From Sphingomonas paucimobilis NBRC 13935 (lineage in GTDB: Bacteria > Pseudomonadota > Alphaproteobacteria > Sphingomonadales > Sphingomonadaceae), in contig NZ_BBJS01000051.1 in assembly GCF_000739895.2 (NCBI RefSeq), forward strand, positions 1 to 64,000: a stretch of DNA of 64,000 bases, read 5' to 3'. Numbering within the stretch: the first letter of the stretch is position 1; every line of letters begins with the position of its first letter. Position numbers and translations under genes: made by a program. Shown here piece by piece: positions 44,158 to 52,626 of the stretch. Under the pieces are notes generated by a model. The model saw only the letters and a list, made by a program, of their open reading frames with translations. It ran no database searches and was not told where the DNA came from.

Positions 44158-45003
44158 TCAGGCCGCCGCGACGAAGCGCTGCTGCTGCTCGCCCAGCTTG
44201 TCGATGCCCAGCCGCACCGTCTGGCCGGCGCGCAGGAAGACCGGCGGCTTATAGCCCATGCCGACGCCCTTGGGCGTGCCGGTGGTGATGATATCGCCCG
44301 GCTCCAGCGTACAGAACTGGCTGACATAGGACACGATCTCGGCCACCGTGAAGATCATGTCGGAGGTGTTGCCGTTCTGATGCCGATGGCCATCGACCTC
44401 CAGCCACAGGCGCAGGTTTTGCGGATCGCCCACCTCGTCGGCGGTGACCAGCCACGGGCCGGTCGGGCCGAACGTGTCGCAGCCCTTGCCCTTGTCCCAG
44501 GTGCCGCCACGCTCGAGCTGATAGGCGCGCTCGCTGACGTCGTGGACGACGCAATAGCCGGCGACATGGGTCAGCGCCGCGTCCTTCTCGACATAGCGCG
44601 CCCGGGTGCCGATCACGACGCCCAGTTCGACTTCCCAATCGGTCTTCTCCGAGCCGCGCGGGATTTCGACATCGTCATTGGGGCCGACGATCGCGCTCGA
44701 CCATTTGCCGAAGATCACCGGCTCGGCGGGGATGGGCAGATTGCTCTCCGCCGCATGGTCGCGATAGTTCAGGCCGATACAGACGAACTTGCCCGGCCGC
44801 GCGATGCAAGAGCCGAGGCGCGGATTGCCCTCGACCACCGGCAGGCTTTCGGGATCGAGCGCGGCGATGTCGGCGAGCCCCGCCGGCGATAGTCGATCGC
44901 CCGTCAGATCACCCAGCGTCTCCGGCAAAGCGCGAATCCGCCCGTCCGCGTCCAGCAATCCTGCGCGTTCTTGCCCCGGTTGACCATAACGAAGCAGCTT
45001 CAT
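44158..45003 (-). CDS. fumarylacetoacetate hydrolase family, diketo-deoxy-sugar-acid hydrolase-like
   Basis: 281 residues, AAGGAG upstream of ATG 45003. FAH-fold marks: FVCIGLNYRDHAAESN, PVIFGKWSSAIVGPNDDVEIP, DWEVELGVVIGTRARYV, GYCVVHDVSERAYQ, and GDIITTGTPKGVGMGYKP with the metal acids. This subgroup (often annotated ureidoglycolate lyase) includes L-2,4-diketo-3-deoxyrhamnonate/fuconate hydrolases of sphingomonads and xanthomonads. The products would be pyruvate plus L-lactate, or glycerate if the substrate keeps a 6-hydroxyl. Confidence 0.85.
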   Translation of the reverse strand: MKLLRYGQPGQERAGLLDADGRIRALPETLGDLTGDRLSPAGLADIAALDPESLPVVEGNPRLGSCIARPGKFVCIGLNYRDHAAESNLPIPAEPVIFGKWSSAIVGPNDDVEIPRGSEKTDWEVELGVVIGTRARYVEKDAALTHVAGYCVVHDVSERAYQLERGGTWDKGKGCDTFGPTGPWLVTADEVGDPQNLRLWLEVDGHRHQNGNTSDMIFTVAEIVSYVSQFCTLEPGDIITTGTPKGVGMGYKPPVFLRAGQTVRLGIDKLGEQQQRFVAAA

Positions 45004-45084
45004 CGACTTGGACTCCTTGGATCACAGACGCGTCTTCCGCGCCCCAATGGCCCCTTCCTTATCGATGGCAGGTGCGCGATGCCA

Positions 45085-45096
45085 CTTGCAAATATG
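45085..45096. promoter_or_regulatory. CATATNNGC-type motif, copy 3
   Basis: On the minus strand this reads CATATTTGCAAG, 82 bases upstream of the FAH gene. It sits inside a looser inverted repeat (GTGCG-GAT...ATCGCAC, about 45072-45104). Confidence 0.3.
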
Positions 45097-45120
45097 ATCG
45101 CACGCTTTTGGAATCGCGCG

Positions 45121-45861
45121 TCAGGCGTAGCCGTGCACCGAATCCCCCAGCAACGTGAAGAAGCGGCGCGCCACTTGGCAATGCGCGACGTCCCATTCGG
45201 GATGCCATTGCACCGCCAGCACCTCGGCACCGCAGCCGGGGGCGCGAAAGCCCTCGATCAGCCCATCCTCGCTATCGCGCGCCTCGACCACCAAGCCATA
45301 GCCTAGCCGGTCGATGCCCTGCTGATGCACCGAATTGACCTCCAGCCGGCGATGCTCGCCCTGGCCCGCCAAGCGGCCCCCCGGAGTGAGATCGACCGGA
45401 TGATGATGGCCAAAAAGCGACTCATAATCCTCGTCCCAGGAGCCGCGATGATGACGCGGCAATCCACCCAGACAGGTCAGCGAGCCGCCGAACAGCACGT
45501 TGATCTCCTGCATACCTCGGCAGATGCCATAGACGGGTTTGCCGCGTTCGATCATCTTGCCGGCGAGCGACAGGGCGACGGCATCGCGCTCGGGATCGCT
45601 GACGCACGGGGACGGAGCGGCGGTATCGCCATATTGCGCGGGCGCGACATGCGAGCGTCCGCCGGTCAGCAACAGGCCATCGAGCATATCGGCCATGCTC
45701 GACGGATCGACCGCCTCGCGCACGGCGGGCACGATCACGACATTCGCGCCGCACAGCTTGACCAGCGGCTCGATGAAGCGCGTCGCCACCGCCTGGATCG
45801 GGCGGCCCGCCACCTCATTGCCGCACATCAGGCCAATGATGGGCTTGCGCTCACGGGTCAT
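45121..45861 (-). CDS. gamma-glutamyl-gamma-aminobutyrate hydrolase family (PuuD-like class I amidotransferase)
   Basis: 246 residues. Opening RKPIIGLMCGNEVAGRP and the nucleophile Cys in YGICRGMQEINVLFGGSL. The His/Glu pair is in VLAVQWHPEWDV. Typical members cleave gamma-glutamyl-GABA in putrescine catabolism. No other polyamine gene is nearby, so the substrate is open. It overlaps the serine acetyltransferase gene by ATGA (45858-45861), an uncommon pairing. Confidence 0.85.
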   Translation of the reverse strand: MTRERKPIIGLMCGNEVAGRPIQAVATRFIEPLVKLCGANVVIVPAVREAVDPSSMADMLDGLLLTGGRSHVAPAQYGDTAAPSPCVSDPERDAVALSLAGKMIERGKPVYGICRGMQEINVLFGGSLTCLGGLPRHHRGSWDEDYESLFGHHHPVDLTPGGRLAGQGEHRRLEVNSVHQQGIDRLGYGLVVEARDSEDGLIEGFRAPGCGAEVLAVQWHPEWDVAHCQVARRFFTLLGDSVHGYA

Positions 45862-46832
45862 GCGGTCGCCTCCAATTCCTGGCGCAGCGCACGCGCATCG
45901 GCACGGGGCAAGGCGCGGGCCTCGGGCTGGACGAGCACGCTGTCGGGTTCGACATCGGCGAGCAGCCAGACATTGCCGCCGATCACCGAACGCGCACCGA
46001 TCGTCACCCGGCCCAGGATCGTCGCGCCGGCATAGATGATGACATCATCCTCGACGATCGGATGGCGCGCGAACCGGTCGCGTGGCGAACGCGGCGCGGT
46101 ACCCAGTGCCGAGCGCGCCCCGAGCGTCACATGCTGATAGACGCGCACCCGCTCGCCGATGATCGCGGTCTCGCCGATGACGACGCCCGTGCCATGGTCG
46201 ATGAAGAAATGCCGGCCGATGGTCGCGCCGGGATGGATGTCGATGCCCGTCCGCTCATTGGCGAGCTCGGACAGGATTCGCGCGACGATCGGCGCGCCCA
46301 GCGCGTTCAACTCGTGCGCGATGCGATGATGCAGGCTGGCGACCGCGCCGGGATAGCAAAGCAGGATCTCGTCGACGCTCTGCGCGGCGGGGTCGGCCAG
46401 GAACGCGGCCTCGACATCGCTGTCCACCCGTTCGCGGATGCGCGGCAAGGTCGCGCCGAACAACCGGGCGATCAGCGCCGCCTGTTCGGGCGGGAAGGTC
46501 GCATCGGCATCCTTCTGCCAATAGGCCAACTCCGCGCCGATCTCGCGCTCCAGCGCGGTCAGTCCCGCGAGCAGCTTGGCGGCAACGAAGCGATCCTCCT
46601 CCGCCGCCCCGCCCCGGAAATGACCCAGCCGCCGAGGATAGAGCGCGGCTGCGATCAGCGCGAGGACGTCCTCGACACCGGACCGCGAGGGAAAGCGTTC
46701 GACATCGCGGCCCGCATCCTGCCGCGTACGCCAGGACTGACGGGCGGTGCGAAGCGCGGAGACCACGCCATCGATCCCCACTGGCCCGCTGGCGGGGGCA
46801 TCATCTTCTGCCATGAACGGCCTGGTCGACAT
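45858..46832 (-). CDS. serine O-acetyltransferase (EpsC/CysE type)
   Basis: 324 residues from ATG 46832, chosen for CGGAGG at 7 bases; ATG 46814 also exists. A long N-terminal helical domain (about 30-200) precedes the hexapeptide left-handed helix, with HHRIAHELNALG (catalytic His region), GIDIHPGATIGRHFFIDHG, GVVIGETAIIGERVRVYQHV and TIGARSVIGGNVWL. This is the longer CysE subgroup seen in cysteine synthesis operons of many bacteria. It makes O-acetylserine from serine and acetyl-CoA. Starts divergently from the fbp gene. Confidence 0.85.
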   Translation of the reverse strand: MSTRPFMAEDDAPASGPVGIDGVVSALRTARQSWRTRQDAGRDVERFPSRSGVEDVLALIAAALYPRRLGHFRGGAAEEDRFVAAKLLAGLTALEREIGAELAYWQKDADATFPPEQAALIARLFGATLPRIRERVDSDVEAAFLADPAAQSVDEILLCYPGAVASLHHRIAHELNALGAPIVARILSELANERTGIDIHPGATIGRHFFIDHGTGVVIGETAIIGERVRVYQHVTLGARSALGTAPRSPRDRFARHPIVEDDVIIYAGATILGRVTIGARSVIGGNVWLLADVEPDSVLVQPEARALPRADARALRQELEATA

Positions 46833-47038
46833 CACGATCCTCCGAGCCCCAGCATATCCCATCGTGGCAGTAGGATATAACAGAATTGCTACGTCCCTAT
46901 AAAGCGCGTCCATTGCTTAACCCATGGTTGCGCGCTTCGCCGGGCACGGGCAAGGACCATTGCACCATCCAGGCTCGACCCGGCGGGAGGGAGACCGCAG
47001 GATCGATCGTCGCCGTCCTTTCCCGGAGCCTTTCGACG

Positions 47039-48058
47039 ATGACCACCCCACGCCAGACCACGCTGACCCGGTTCCTGATCGAACAGCAGCGCCGATCCGA
47101 AGAGACCTGTCCGCCCGAACTGCGCCTGCTGATCGAAACCGTCGCGCGCGCCTGCAAGGCGGTGAACCAGGCGATCTCCAAGGGCGCGCTGGGCGATGTG
47201 CTGGGATCGCTGGGCAGCGAGAATGTGCAGGGCGAGGTTCAGAAGAAGCTGGACGTGATCGCCAACGATCTGCTGCTCGACGCCAATGAATGGGGCGGCC
47301 ATCTGGCGGCGATGGCGTCGGAGGAGATGGAGACGATCCACCGCATCCCCAATCGCTATCCCAAGGGCGAATATCTGCTGCTGTTCGATCCGATCGACGG
47401 GTCGAGCAATGTCGATGTCGACCTGTCGGTCGGCACCATCTTCTCGGTGCTGCGCGCGCCAGAGGATTGCGCAGGCCGCGAGGTGACCGAGGCGGATTTC
47501 CTGCAACCCGGCCGGGCGCAGGTGGCGGCGGGCTATGCCATTTACGGGCCGCAGACGCTGCTGGTCCTGACGGTCGGCGACGGCGTCTATGAGTTCACGC
47601 TCGACCGAGAGATCGGGTCATGGCGCCTGACCGACGGGCCGATGCGCATTCCGTCCGGCAACCGCGAGTTCGCGATCAACATGGCGCGGCGTCGCCAATG
47701 GTCGCCGGGCATCGCGCGCTATATCGATGAGCGTATCCTCGGCACCGAAGGGCCGGTGGGCGAGGATTACAACATGCGCTGGACCGCCTCGATGGTGGCG
47801 GACATCCACCGCATCCTGAAGCGCGGCGGCGTGTTCCTCTATCCGGGCGACCATCGCGAGGCGGGCAAGGCCAAGCTGCGTCTGCTCTACGAAGCCAATC
47901 CGATGAGTTTCCTGATTGAACAGGCCGGCGGCGCGTCGATCGATGGCGCCGAGCCGATCATGGACGCGGCACCGATCGGGCTCCACCAGCGGATCGGCGT
48001 GGTGCTGGGCGATGCCGAGGAAGTGGCGCTGATCGCAGATTATGGACGGACGGGGTGA
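47039..48058 (+). CDS. fbp: class 1 fructose-1,6-bisphosphatase
   Basis: 339 residues from ATG 47039, the length expected of the class. A GGAG lies upstream, and the longer frame back to 46886 has no family character. Motifs: the conserved [34 protein letters not shown] (metal and phosphate site, quoted in part), [21 protein letters not shown] split by count, and EQAGG. It hydrolyses fructose-1,6-bisphosphate in gluconeogenesis, which is needed when pyruvate, lactate or glycerate are carbon sources, as the neighbouring catabolic cluster would produce. Confidence 0.92.
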   Translation: MTTPRQTTLTRFLIEQQRRSEETCPPELRLLIETVARACKAVNQAISKGALGDVLGSLGSENVQGEVQKKLDVIANDLLLDANEWGGHLAAMASEEMETIHRIPNRYPKGEYLLLFDPIDGSSNVDVDLSVGTIFSVLRAPEDCAGREVTEADFLQPGRAQVAAGYAIYGPQTLLVLTVGDGVYEFTLDREIGSWRLTDGPMRIPSGNREFAINMARRRQWSPGIARYIDERILGTEGPVGEDYNMRWTASMVADIHRILKRGGVFLYPGDHREAGKAKLRLLYEANPMSFLIEQAGGASIDGAEPIMDAAPIGLHQRIGVVLGDAEEVALIADYGRTG

Positions 48059-48103
48059 GCGATTTCGGCTTCGCTCCGGCTGAACGGCCGTTGGATCATC
48101 CCT

Positions 48104-48245
48104 ATTCCTCCCCTGTACGTGGAGGTGGCAGGCCGAAGGCCTGACGGAGGGGTGTATCCGGTCATGAGGGAAGATACCTCGCTCAGCCGGCGACACCCTT
48201 CCACCATGCTATGCATGGTCCCCCCTCCCCTTGCAGGGGAGGAAT
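48104..48245. repeat. intergenic element with 14-bp inverted termini
   Basis: ATTCCTCCCCTGTA (48104-48117) and TGCAGGGGAGGAAT (48232-48245) are inverted at 13 of 14 positions. Inside are GGAGGGGTGT/ACACCCTTCC and a perfect ACCATGC-TAT-GCATGGT hairpin (48203-48219). No ORF. The TCCTCCCC core also forms the terminator at 28081-28108, suggesting a recurring genomic element. Confidence 0.55.
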
Positions 48246-48298
48246 GAGAGTCGGCCCAGCCGACTTACGTCCCAACATCCGTTCCGCCTGAGCCCTTC

Positions 48299-48352
48299 GG
48301 CTGGCTGGCAAGCCAGCCGCTCAGGATAAACTTCGGCGCGTTGCGCCGAAGT
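48299..48352. repeat. two tandem perfect hairpins
   Basis: GGCTGGCT-GGCA-AGCCAGCC (48299-48318) and ACTTCGGCGC-GTT-GCGCCGAAGT (48330-48352) are perfect 8- and 10-bp stems with tiny loops. They lie between convergent genes and likely stop transcription of the lacI-type gene or of fbp. Confidence 0.6.
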
Positions 48353-48409
48353 CGAAGGCCACGGGATTCACGACGGGTGATGGGCGTACACTCAGTGCGA
48401 ACGGAGCGT

Positions 48410-49462
48410 TCAGAAGAGCCCCGCCGACTCCCGCACGACCAGTTCATGCTCCACCACCCGGTCCTCCACCGCGCGTGAGCGGATCGACGCCAGCACCTGC
48501 TCGACCGCGCGGAACGCCATGTCGCCCACCGGCTGGCGGATGACGGTCAGCGGCGGCCAGAGCCGCGCGGCGATCGCGGTGTCGTCGAAGCCGGTCACCG
48601 CCAGATCGCGCGGCAGGCACAGGCCCATGCGATGCGCCTCCCCGACCAGTCCGGCGGCCATGTCGTCGCTACTGCACAGGATCGCGCTGGGCCGATCGGG
48701 ACGGTCCAACAAAATCCGCGCCGCCGCCGCGCCACTCGCCGGTTCGAACTCGCCACGCACCTCCAACGTCGGATCGATGGCCAAGCCGCTCGCCACCAAG
48801 CCCTCGCGAAAGCCCGCCAGCCGCTCGTCCGCCACCGAAAAGCGCGCCAGCCCCGCGATGAAGCCGATCCGGCGATGCCCTTGGCCTGCGACATGCCGGG
48901 TCAGCGCCGCCATCGCCGCGCGATTGTCGATCCGCACCGTCGAGATATCGGGCAGCGCATGGCCCGTCGCGATCGCCGCCGCCGCGACGCCCAGTTGCTC
49001 GAACAACCCCGATCCGCTGAGCAATTCGGCAAAGGGCGGCACCAGCAACACCCCCGCCGCGCCGCTCTGCACCAGTGCGCGCACCGCCGCTTCGGCCGCC
49101 TCGCGGGTCAGCCCTTCCTCGGCCTGGGCGATGAATTGCAGGCCGCGCGCATTGGTCGCCCGCAAAGCGCCCAGCAGGACGGAGTCGATGAACGGCGTCC
49201 GCCGGTCGCTGTAGATCAGGCCGAGCGTGGTCGCGCGCGCCTTGGCCAGCCTCCGCGCGGCGATATTGGGGCGGTATCCCAGTTCCTCGACCGCGGCGAG
49301 CACCGCCGCGCGGGTCGCCTGGCCGACCTTGCCCGTGCCGTTGATGACGTTGGACACGGTCATCGCCGACACGCCGGCCCGTTCGCCGACCGCACGGATC
49401 GTAACCCCTTCGGGCTTGCGCATCGTCATAGAGGGCAAGCCGGTAACGGGCTTTTCCGTCAT
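48410..49462 (-). CDS. LacI family transcriptional regulator
   Basis: 350 residues; internal Met codons at positions 12 and 14 are alternative starts. The N-terminal HTH is typical (GVTIRAVGERAGVSAMTVSNVINGTGKVGQAT, quoted over two parts: TIRAVGERAGVSAMTVSNVI then LGYRPNIAARRLA). The periplasmic-binding-like core has GLIYSDRRTPFIDSVLLG, IGFIAGL and AVTGFDDTAIA. It is the last gene of the 3-keto-glycoside operon and 31 bases after the GMC gene. A LacI-type palindrome in the operon's divergent promoter (57235-57248) is a likely target, so autoregulation through the operon is plausible. Confidence 0.9.
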   Translation of the reverse strand: MTEKPVTGLPSMTMRKPEGVTIRAVGERAGVSAMTVSNVINGTGKVGQATRAAVLAAVEELGYRPNIAARRLAKARATTLGLIYSDRRTPFIDSVLLGALRATNARGLQFIAQAEEGLTREAAEAAVRALVQSGAAGVLLVPPFAELLSGSGLFEQLGVAAAAIATGHALPDISTVRIDNRAAMAALTRHVAGQGHRRIGFIAGLARFSVADERLAGFREGLVASGLAIDPTLEVRGEFEPASGAAAARILLDRPDRPSAILCSSDDMAAGLVGEAHRMGLCLPRDLAVTGFDDTAIAARLWPPLTVIRQPVGDMAFRAVEQVLASIRSRAVEDRVVEHELVVRESAGLF

Positions 49463-49493
49463 CGACCAGCCCCCGCCCAGGTGGCCAGGCCCG

Positions 49494-51176
49494 TCAGACC
49501 GCGCCTGCCTTCAGCCCCTTCACCGCATGATCGACCGCGCGGGCGGTCAGCGCCATGAAGGTCAGCGACGGGTTCACGCAGGAGATCGAGGCCATCTGCG
49601 CGCCATCGGTGACGAACAGATTGGAGGCGTCATGCGCCTGGCTCCATTTGTTCAGGACCGAGGCACGCGGGTCCGCACCCATGCGCGCGCCGCCCATTTC
49701 GTGGATCGCGTCGCCGGGGACGTGCTCCTGCTCGCCGCTGGTGACGTTCTTCATCCCCGCCGCGCGCAGCATCGCCTCGCCCTCGCGCCGGGCATCGGCC
49801 ATCATCTTCAACTCATTGTCGCGGAAGGTGACGTCGAACTTCATCAGCGGCACGCCGAACCGGTCGACCTTGCTCGGGTGGAGCGACACGCGATTGTCCT
49901 CATAGGGCAGACACTCGCCGAACGCGCCCATGCTGAACTGCCACGGGCCATAGCGGCGCATGCCATGCTTCATCTCCGCACCGAAGCCGACCGGCTTGGC
50001 GGCGTTGCGATAGGCAGACCCCTGATAGCCATAGCCGCGCTTGAAGCCGAGGCCCTCGTCGCCCTTCAGATTGCGGAAGCGCGGCACATAGACCCCGCCC
50101 GGACGACGGCCATATTCGATCAGATCGTCCATGCCCGGAATCTCGCCCGACACGCCGACGCGGAAGATGTGGTCCATGACATAGCGGCCGAGCGTCCCGC
50201 TCGAGTCGAAATGGCTACGCTCCGAACCGGCCGCGCGCGAGTTCATCAGGATCTGCACCGACGCCATCGACGATGCGCAGACGAAGACCAGGTTCGCGGT
50301 CGCCTGCATCGCCTGGCCGGTCTTGGCGTCGATATAGCGGACGCCGGTGACCTTCTTCCTGGCCGCATCATAATCGATGCCGGTCACCACCGCGTCCGAC
50401 TGGAGCGTCAGTCGCCCGGTCGCGCGTGCGGCAGGTAAGGTTACCGCCTGGGTCGAAAAATAAGCGCCGAAGGAACAGCCATTGCCGCACTGGTTGCGGA
50501 ACTGGCATTTGGTGCGGTTCTGATCGGGCTTGTCCTCGGTCATGTTGGACAGGCGGGTGTTGATCAGCTTGCGCCCCGGAAACTGGTTTTCCAGCCGTTC
50601 CTTGAACCATTTCTCCGCGACATTCATCGGGATCGGCGGCTGAAACTCGCTATCGGGCAGATAGGGCAGATTCTCGCGCGATCCGGATACGCCGATATAT
50701 TTCTCGACATAGGCATACCAGGGCTCGACATCCTCATAACGGATCGGCCAGTCGGCGGCGACGCCCTCGCGCTTGTTCGCCAGGAAATCGTCCGGGCTCC
50801 AGCGGAACGACCAGCGCCCCCAGATCAGCGACTTGCCGCCGACCGCGCCGGGCCTGATCCAGTAGAATTTGCTCCCCTCGTCATAGGCATAGGGGTTCAC
50901 CCGGTCGTCATTATAGAATTTGCGATTGCTGGGCGCGACATAGCCGTGCTTGGCGATGAAATAGTCGCTGTCCATCAACGGCTTGGGCATGATGTTGCGC
51001 GCCGGCACCTCGAAGGGCGGCTTGCCGTCATACGGATAGCCCTCGCCATGTTCGACCATGACGCCCCGGTCGAGCATCAGGACGCGCAGGCCTTTTTCAG
51101 TCAATTCCTTGGCGGCGAACCCGCCGCTGATCCCGGAGCCGATGACGATCGCATCGAAACGGTCTGTCGCCGCCAT
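49494..51176 (-). CDS. GMC oxidoreductase, glucoside 3-dehydrogenase catalytic subunit-like
   Basis: 560 residues with AGGGAGGA upstream. FAD-binding DAIVIGSGISGGFAAKEL at 8-25, GAVGGKSLIWGRWSFRW near 110-125, catalytic His about 492 in IHEMGGARMG and Asn about 535 in CVNPSLTF. KCQFRNQCGNGCSFG gives Cys224, Cys230 and Cys234, the CX5CX3C pattern that binds a [3Fe-4S] cluster in FAD glucose dehydrogenase alpha subunits. It has no signal peptide; export would rely on the Tat-signal hitchhiker subunit at 52036-52626. Likely reaction: oxidation of C3 of a glucoside or disaccharide, with electrons passing to cytochrome c. Confidence 0.88.
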   Translation of the reverse strand: MAATDRFDAIVIGSGISGGFAAKELTEKGLRVLMLDRGVMVEHGEGYPYDGKPPFEVPARNIMPKPLMDSDYFIAKHGYVAPSNRKFYNDDRVNPYAYDEGSKFYWIRPGAVGGKSLIWGRWSFRWSPDDFLANKREGVAADWPIRYEDVEPWYAYVEKYIGVSGSRENLPYLPDSEFQPPIPMNVAEKWFKERLENQFPGRKLINTRLSNMTEDKPDQNRTKCQFRNQCGNGCSFGAYFSTQAVTLPAARATGRLTLQSDAVVTGIDYDAARKKVTGVRYIDAKTGQAMQATANLVFVCASSMASVQILMNSRAAGSERSHFDSSGTLGRYVMDHIFRVGVSGEIPGMDDLIEYGRRPGGVYVPRFRNLKGDEGLGFKRGYGYQGSAYRNAAKPVGFGAEMKHGMRRYGPWQFSMGAFGECLPYEDNRVSLHPSKVDRFGVPLMKFDVTFRDNELKMMADARREGEAMLRAAGMKNVTSGEQEHVPGDAIHEMGGARMGADPRASVLNKWSQAHDASNLFVTDGAQMASISCVNPSLTFMALTARAVDHAVKGLKAGAV

Positions 51177-51205
51177 GACTATCCTCCCTTTATGGTTCTT
51201 ATCGT

Positions 51206-52039
51206 TTAGAAGCGCAGGCTGCGCAGCGTACGGTAACTGGTCGTGATATCGGGCAGATAGGGCGCGGGCGCCTGATCATTCTCGACATAGAAATGCTTCA
51301 CGCCGGCCAGCGTGTTGAGCTTGAAGATCGAGGCGAAGTCGACCTGTCCCGCCCCCACGGCCGTCATGCTGCCATCGGCGCGCGCATCCTTGACGTGATA
51401 GGCATAGATGCGACCCGCCAGCCGCCGGATCAGCGCCTTCACATCCTCGCCCGCATGGATCGCCCAATAGAGGTCGATCTCCAGCTTCACGAGCGCGGGG
51501 TCGGTCGCCTTGAGCAATCGCTCATACAGGCTGACGCCGCCGGGCTTGGTGGTGAACTCGAAATCGTGATTGTGATAGGCGAAGCCCAGACCCGCCTTCT
51601 TCAACCCTTCGGCGAAGCGGTTGAAATTGGGCAGCGCGGCGTTCCATCCGGCCTCGGTGCGATGCTCGTCGGTCATGTACGGCAGGACGACCGTGTCGGC
51701 GCCCAGCGTCTTGGCCATCGTCACGCATTTGTCGAAATTGTCGCGCAACGCGTCATAGCCGATATGGACTGAGGGCGCCTTCAGGCCCAGCCGGTCCTGC
51801 GTGCGGCGAAGCATGGCATGGTCCATCGCATCATAGCCGCCACCGCCATATTCGATCTCGCGATAGCCGATCTTCGCCACCGCCTCGAGCGTCTTGACCG
51901 GATCGGCGGAGAACAGCTCGCGGATCGTGTAGAGCTGCAATCCGATGGGCCCAAGCTGCGCGGCCTGCGCCTCGCCCGGCAGGAGCGCGGCGGCGCCCAG
52001 ACCAAGCCCCGCCCCCATCAGCGAACGACGATCGATCAT
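51206..52039 (-). CDS. Tat-exported sugar phosphate isomerase/epimerase-type TIM barrel
   Basis: 277 residues. A twin-arginine signal (MIDRRSLMGAGLGLGAAALL) ends near AQAAQ. The AP_endonuc_2 barrel follows: GPIGLQLYTIRELF, GYREIEYGGGGYDAM, PSVHIGYDAL, GFAYHNHDFEF, LEIDLYWAIHAG and KHFYVENDQAPAP. Metal ligands of the family (Glu, His, Asp) are in place. In 3-keto-glycoside loci such barrels act as 3-keto-glucoside lyases, hydratases or epimerases; a periplasmic location fits acting right after the exported dehydrogenase. It overlaps the hitchhiker gene by ATGA. Confidence 0.82.
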   Translation of the reverse strand: MIDRRSLMGAGLGLGAAALLPGEAQAAQLGPIGLQLYTIRELFSADPVKTLEAVAKIGYREIEYGGGGYDAMDHAMLRRTQDRLGLKAPSVHIGYDALRDNFDKCVTMAKTLGADTVVLPYMTDEHRTEAGWNAALPNFNRFAEGLKKAGLGFAYHNHDFEFTTKPGGVSLYERLLKATDPALVKLEIDLYWAIHAGEDVKALIRRLAGRIYAYHVKDARADGSMTAVGAGQVDFASIFKLNTLAGVKHFYVENDQAPAPYLPDITTSYRTLRSLRF

Positions 52040-52626
52040 GCCGAGTACACCTTGTTGACCTGAGAATAGGGGAAGGCACCATTATATTCGCCGGGCACGG
52101 GCAGATATTCGCGCTCCTGCGTGATGCCGATTTCCGACGTGTAGTATCCGGTGACGACGAGCTGCCGGAACGGCTCGAAAAAAGCGCGGCCCTCGGGCAG
52201 CACGCCTTCCATCGCCTCGGTCAGCAGCGTGTCCTGTTGCGCCGCCGTCGCCTTGGCGGCAGGCACCTTGTTGACGCTCTGGCTGCGTGCCTCGATCGCG
52301 TTCAGCCCGGCGATGATCGGCACCCGGTCGGCAGGCAGCGACCAGTCGGCGAGCATCTTTTCGATGAACTCGGGCACCTTGGCCGCGATCGCGCCGGGGG
52401 TATCGGTGGTGGGGATCACCCGCTCGGACAAGGCGACCATCGTCGCGCGCTGGGTGGGGGTGAAGACGGCCACGCTGGGCGGGCCATCCGAGATGACGGG
52501 GACGGCGCCGCGGGTCTGCTCGACCGCTCCCGCCGCGCGAGCGATGGGCGCGAACAGCGTGGAGCCGAACATGGCGGTGATCCCCGCCAAGGCATGTCTG
52601 CGGTCGATATGGGGGTGGGCGATCAT
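52036..52626 (-). CDS. gluconate 2-dehydrogenase subunit 3 family (Tat hitchhiker subunit)
   Basis: 196 residues. Twin-arginine signal with DRRHALAGITAMFGSTLFAP. The mature part carries FTPTQRATMVALSERVIPTTDTPGA (quoted in two parts: FTPTQRATMVALSERVIP, TTDTPGA), VPEFIEKML and GYYTSEIGITQE. This family is the small gamma subunit that carries GMC dehydrogenases such as the FAD glucose dehydrogenase through the Tat system. ATGA overlaps tie it to the genes on both sides. It should pair with the GMC protein at 49494-51176. Confidence 0.88.
   Translation of the reverse strand: MIAHPHIDRRHALAGITAMFGSTLFAPIARAAGAVEQTRGAVPVISDGPPSVAVFTPTQRATMVALSERVIPTTDTPGAIAAKVPEFIEKMLADWSLPADRVPIIAGLNAIEARSQSVNKVPAAKATAAQQDTLLTEAMEGVLPEGRAFFEPFRQLVVTGYYTSEIGITQEREYLPVPGEYNGAFPYSQVNKVYSA

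Larger units (their letters stand above)
48059..48409. other. 351-base non-coding region between convergent fbp and lacI-type genes
   Basis: No gene is supported. The stretch is filled by palindromic elements: one unit at 48104-48245, hairpins at 48299-48318 and 48330-48352, and a GTCGAAGGCCACG end like that at 36583. They probably end both converging transcripts. Confidence 0.6.

Noticed and set aside
48059..48409. Possible CRISPR or tandem repeat array in the 351-base gap.
   Set aside because: The repeats are inverted arms and single hairpins, not direct repeats with regular spacers.
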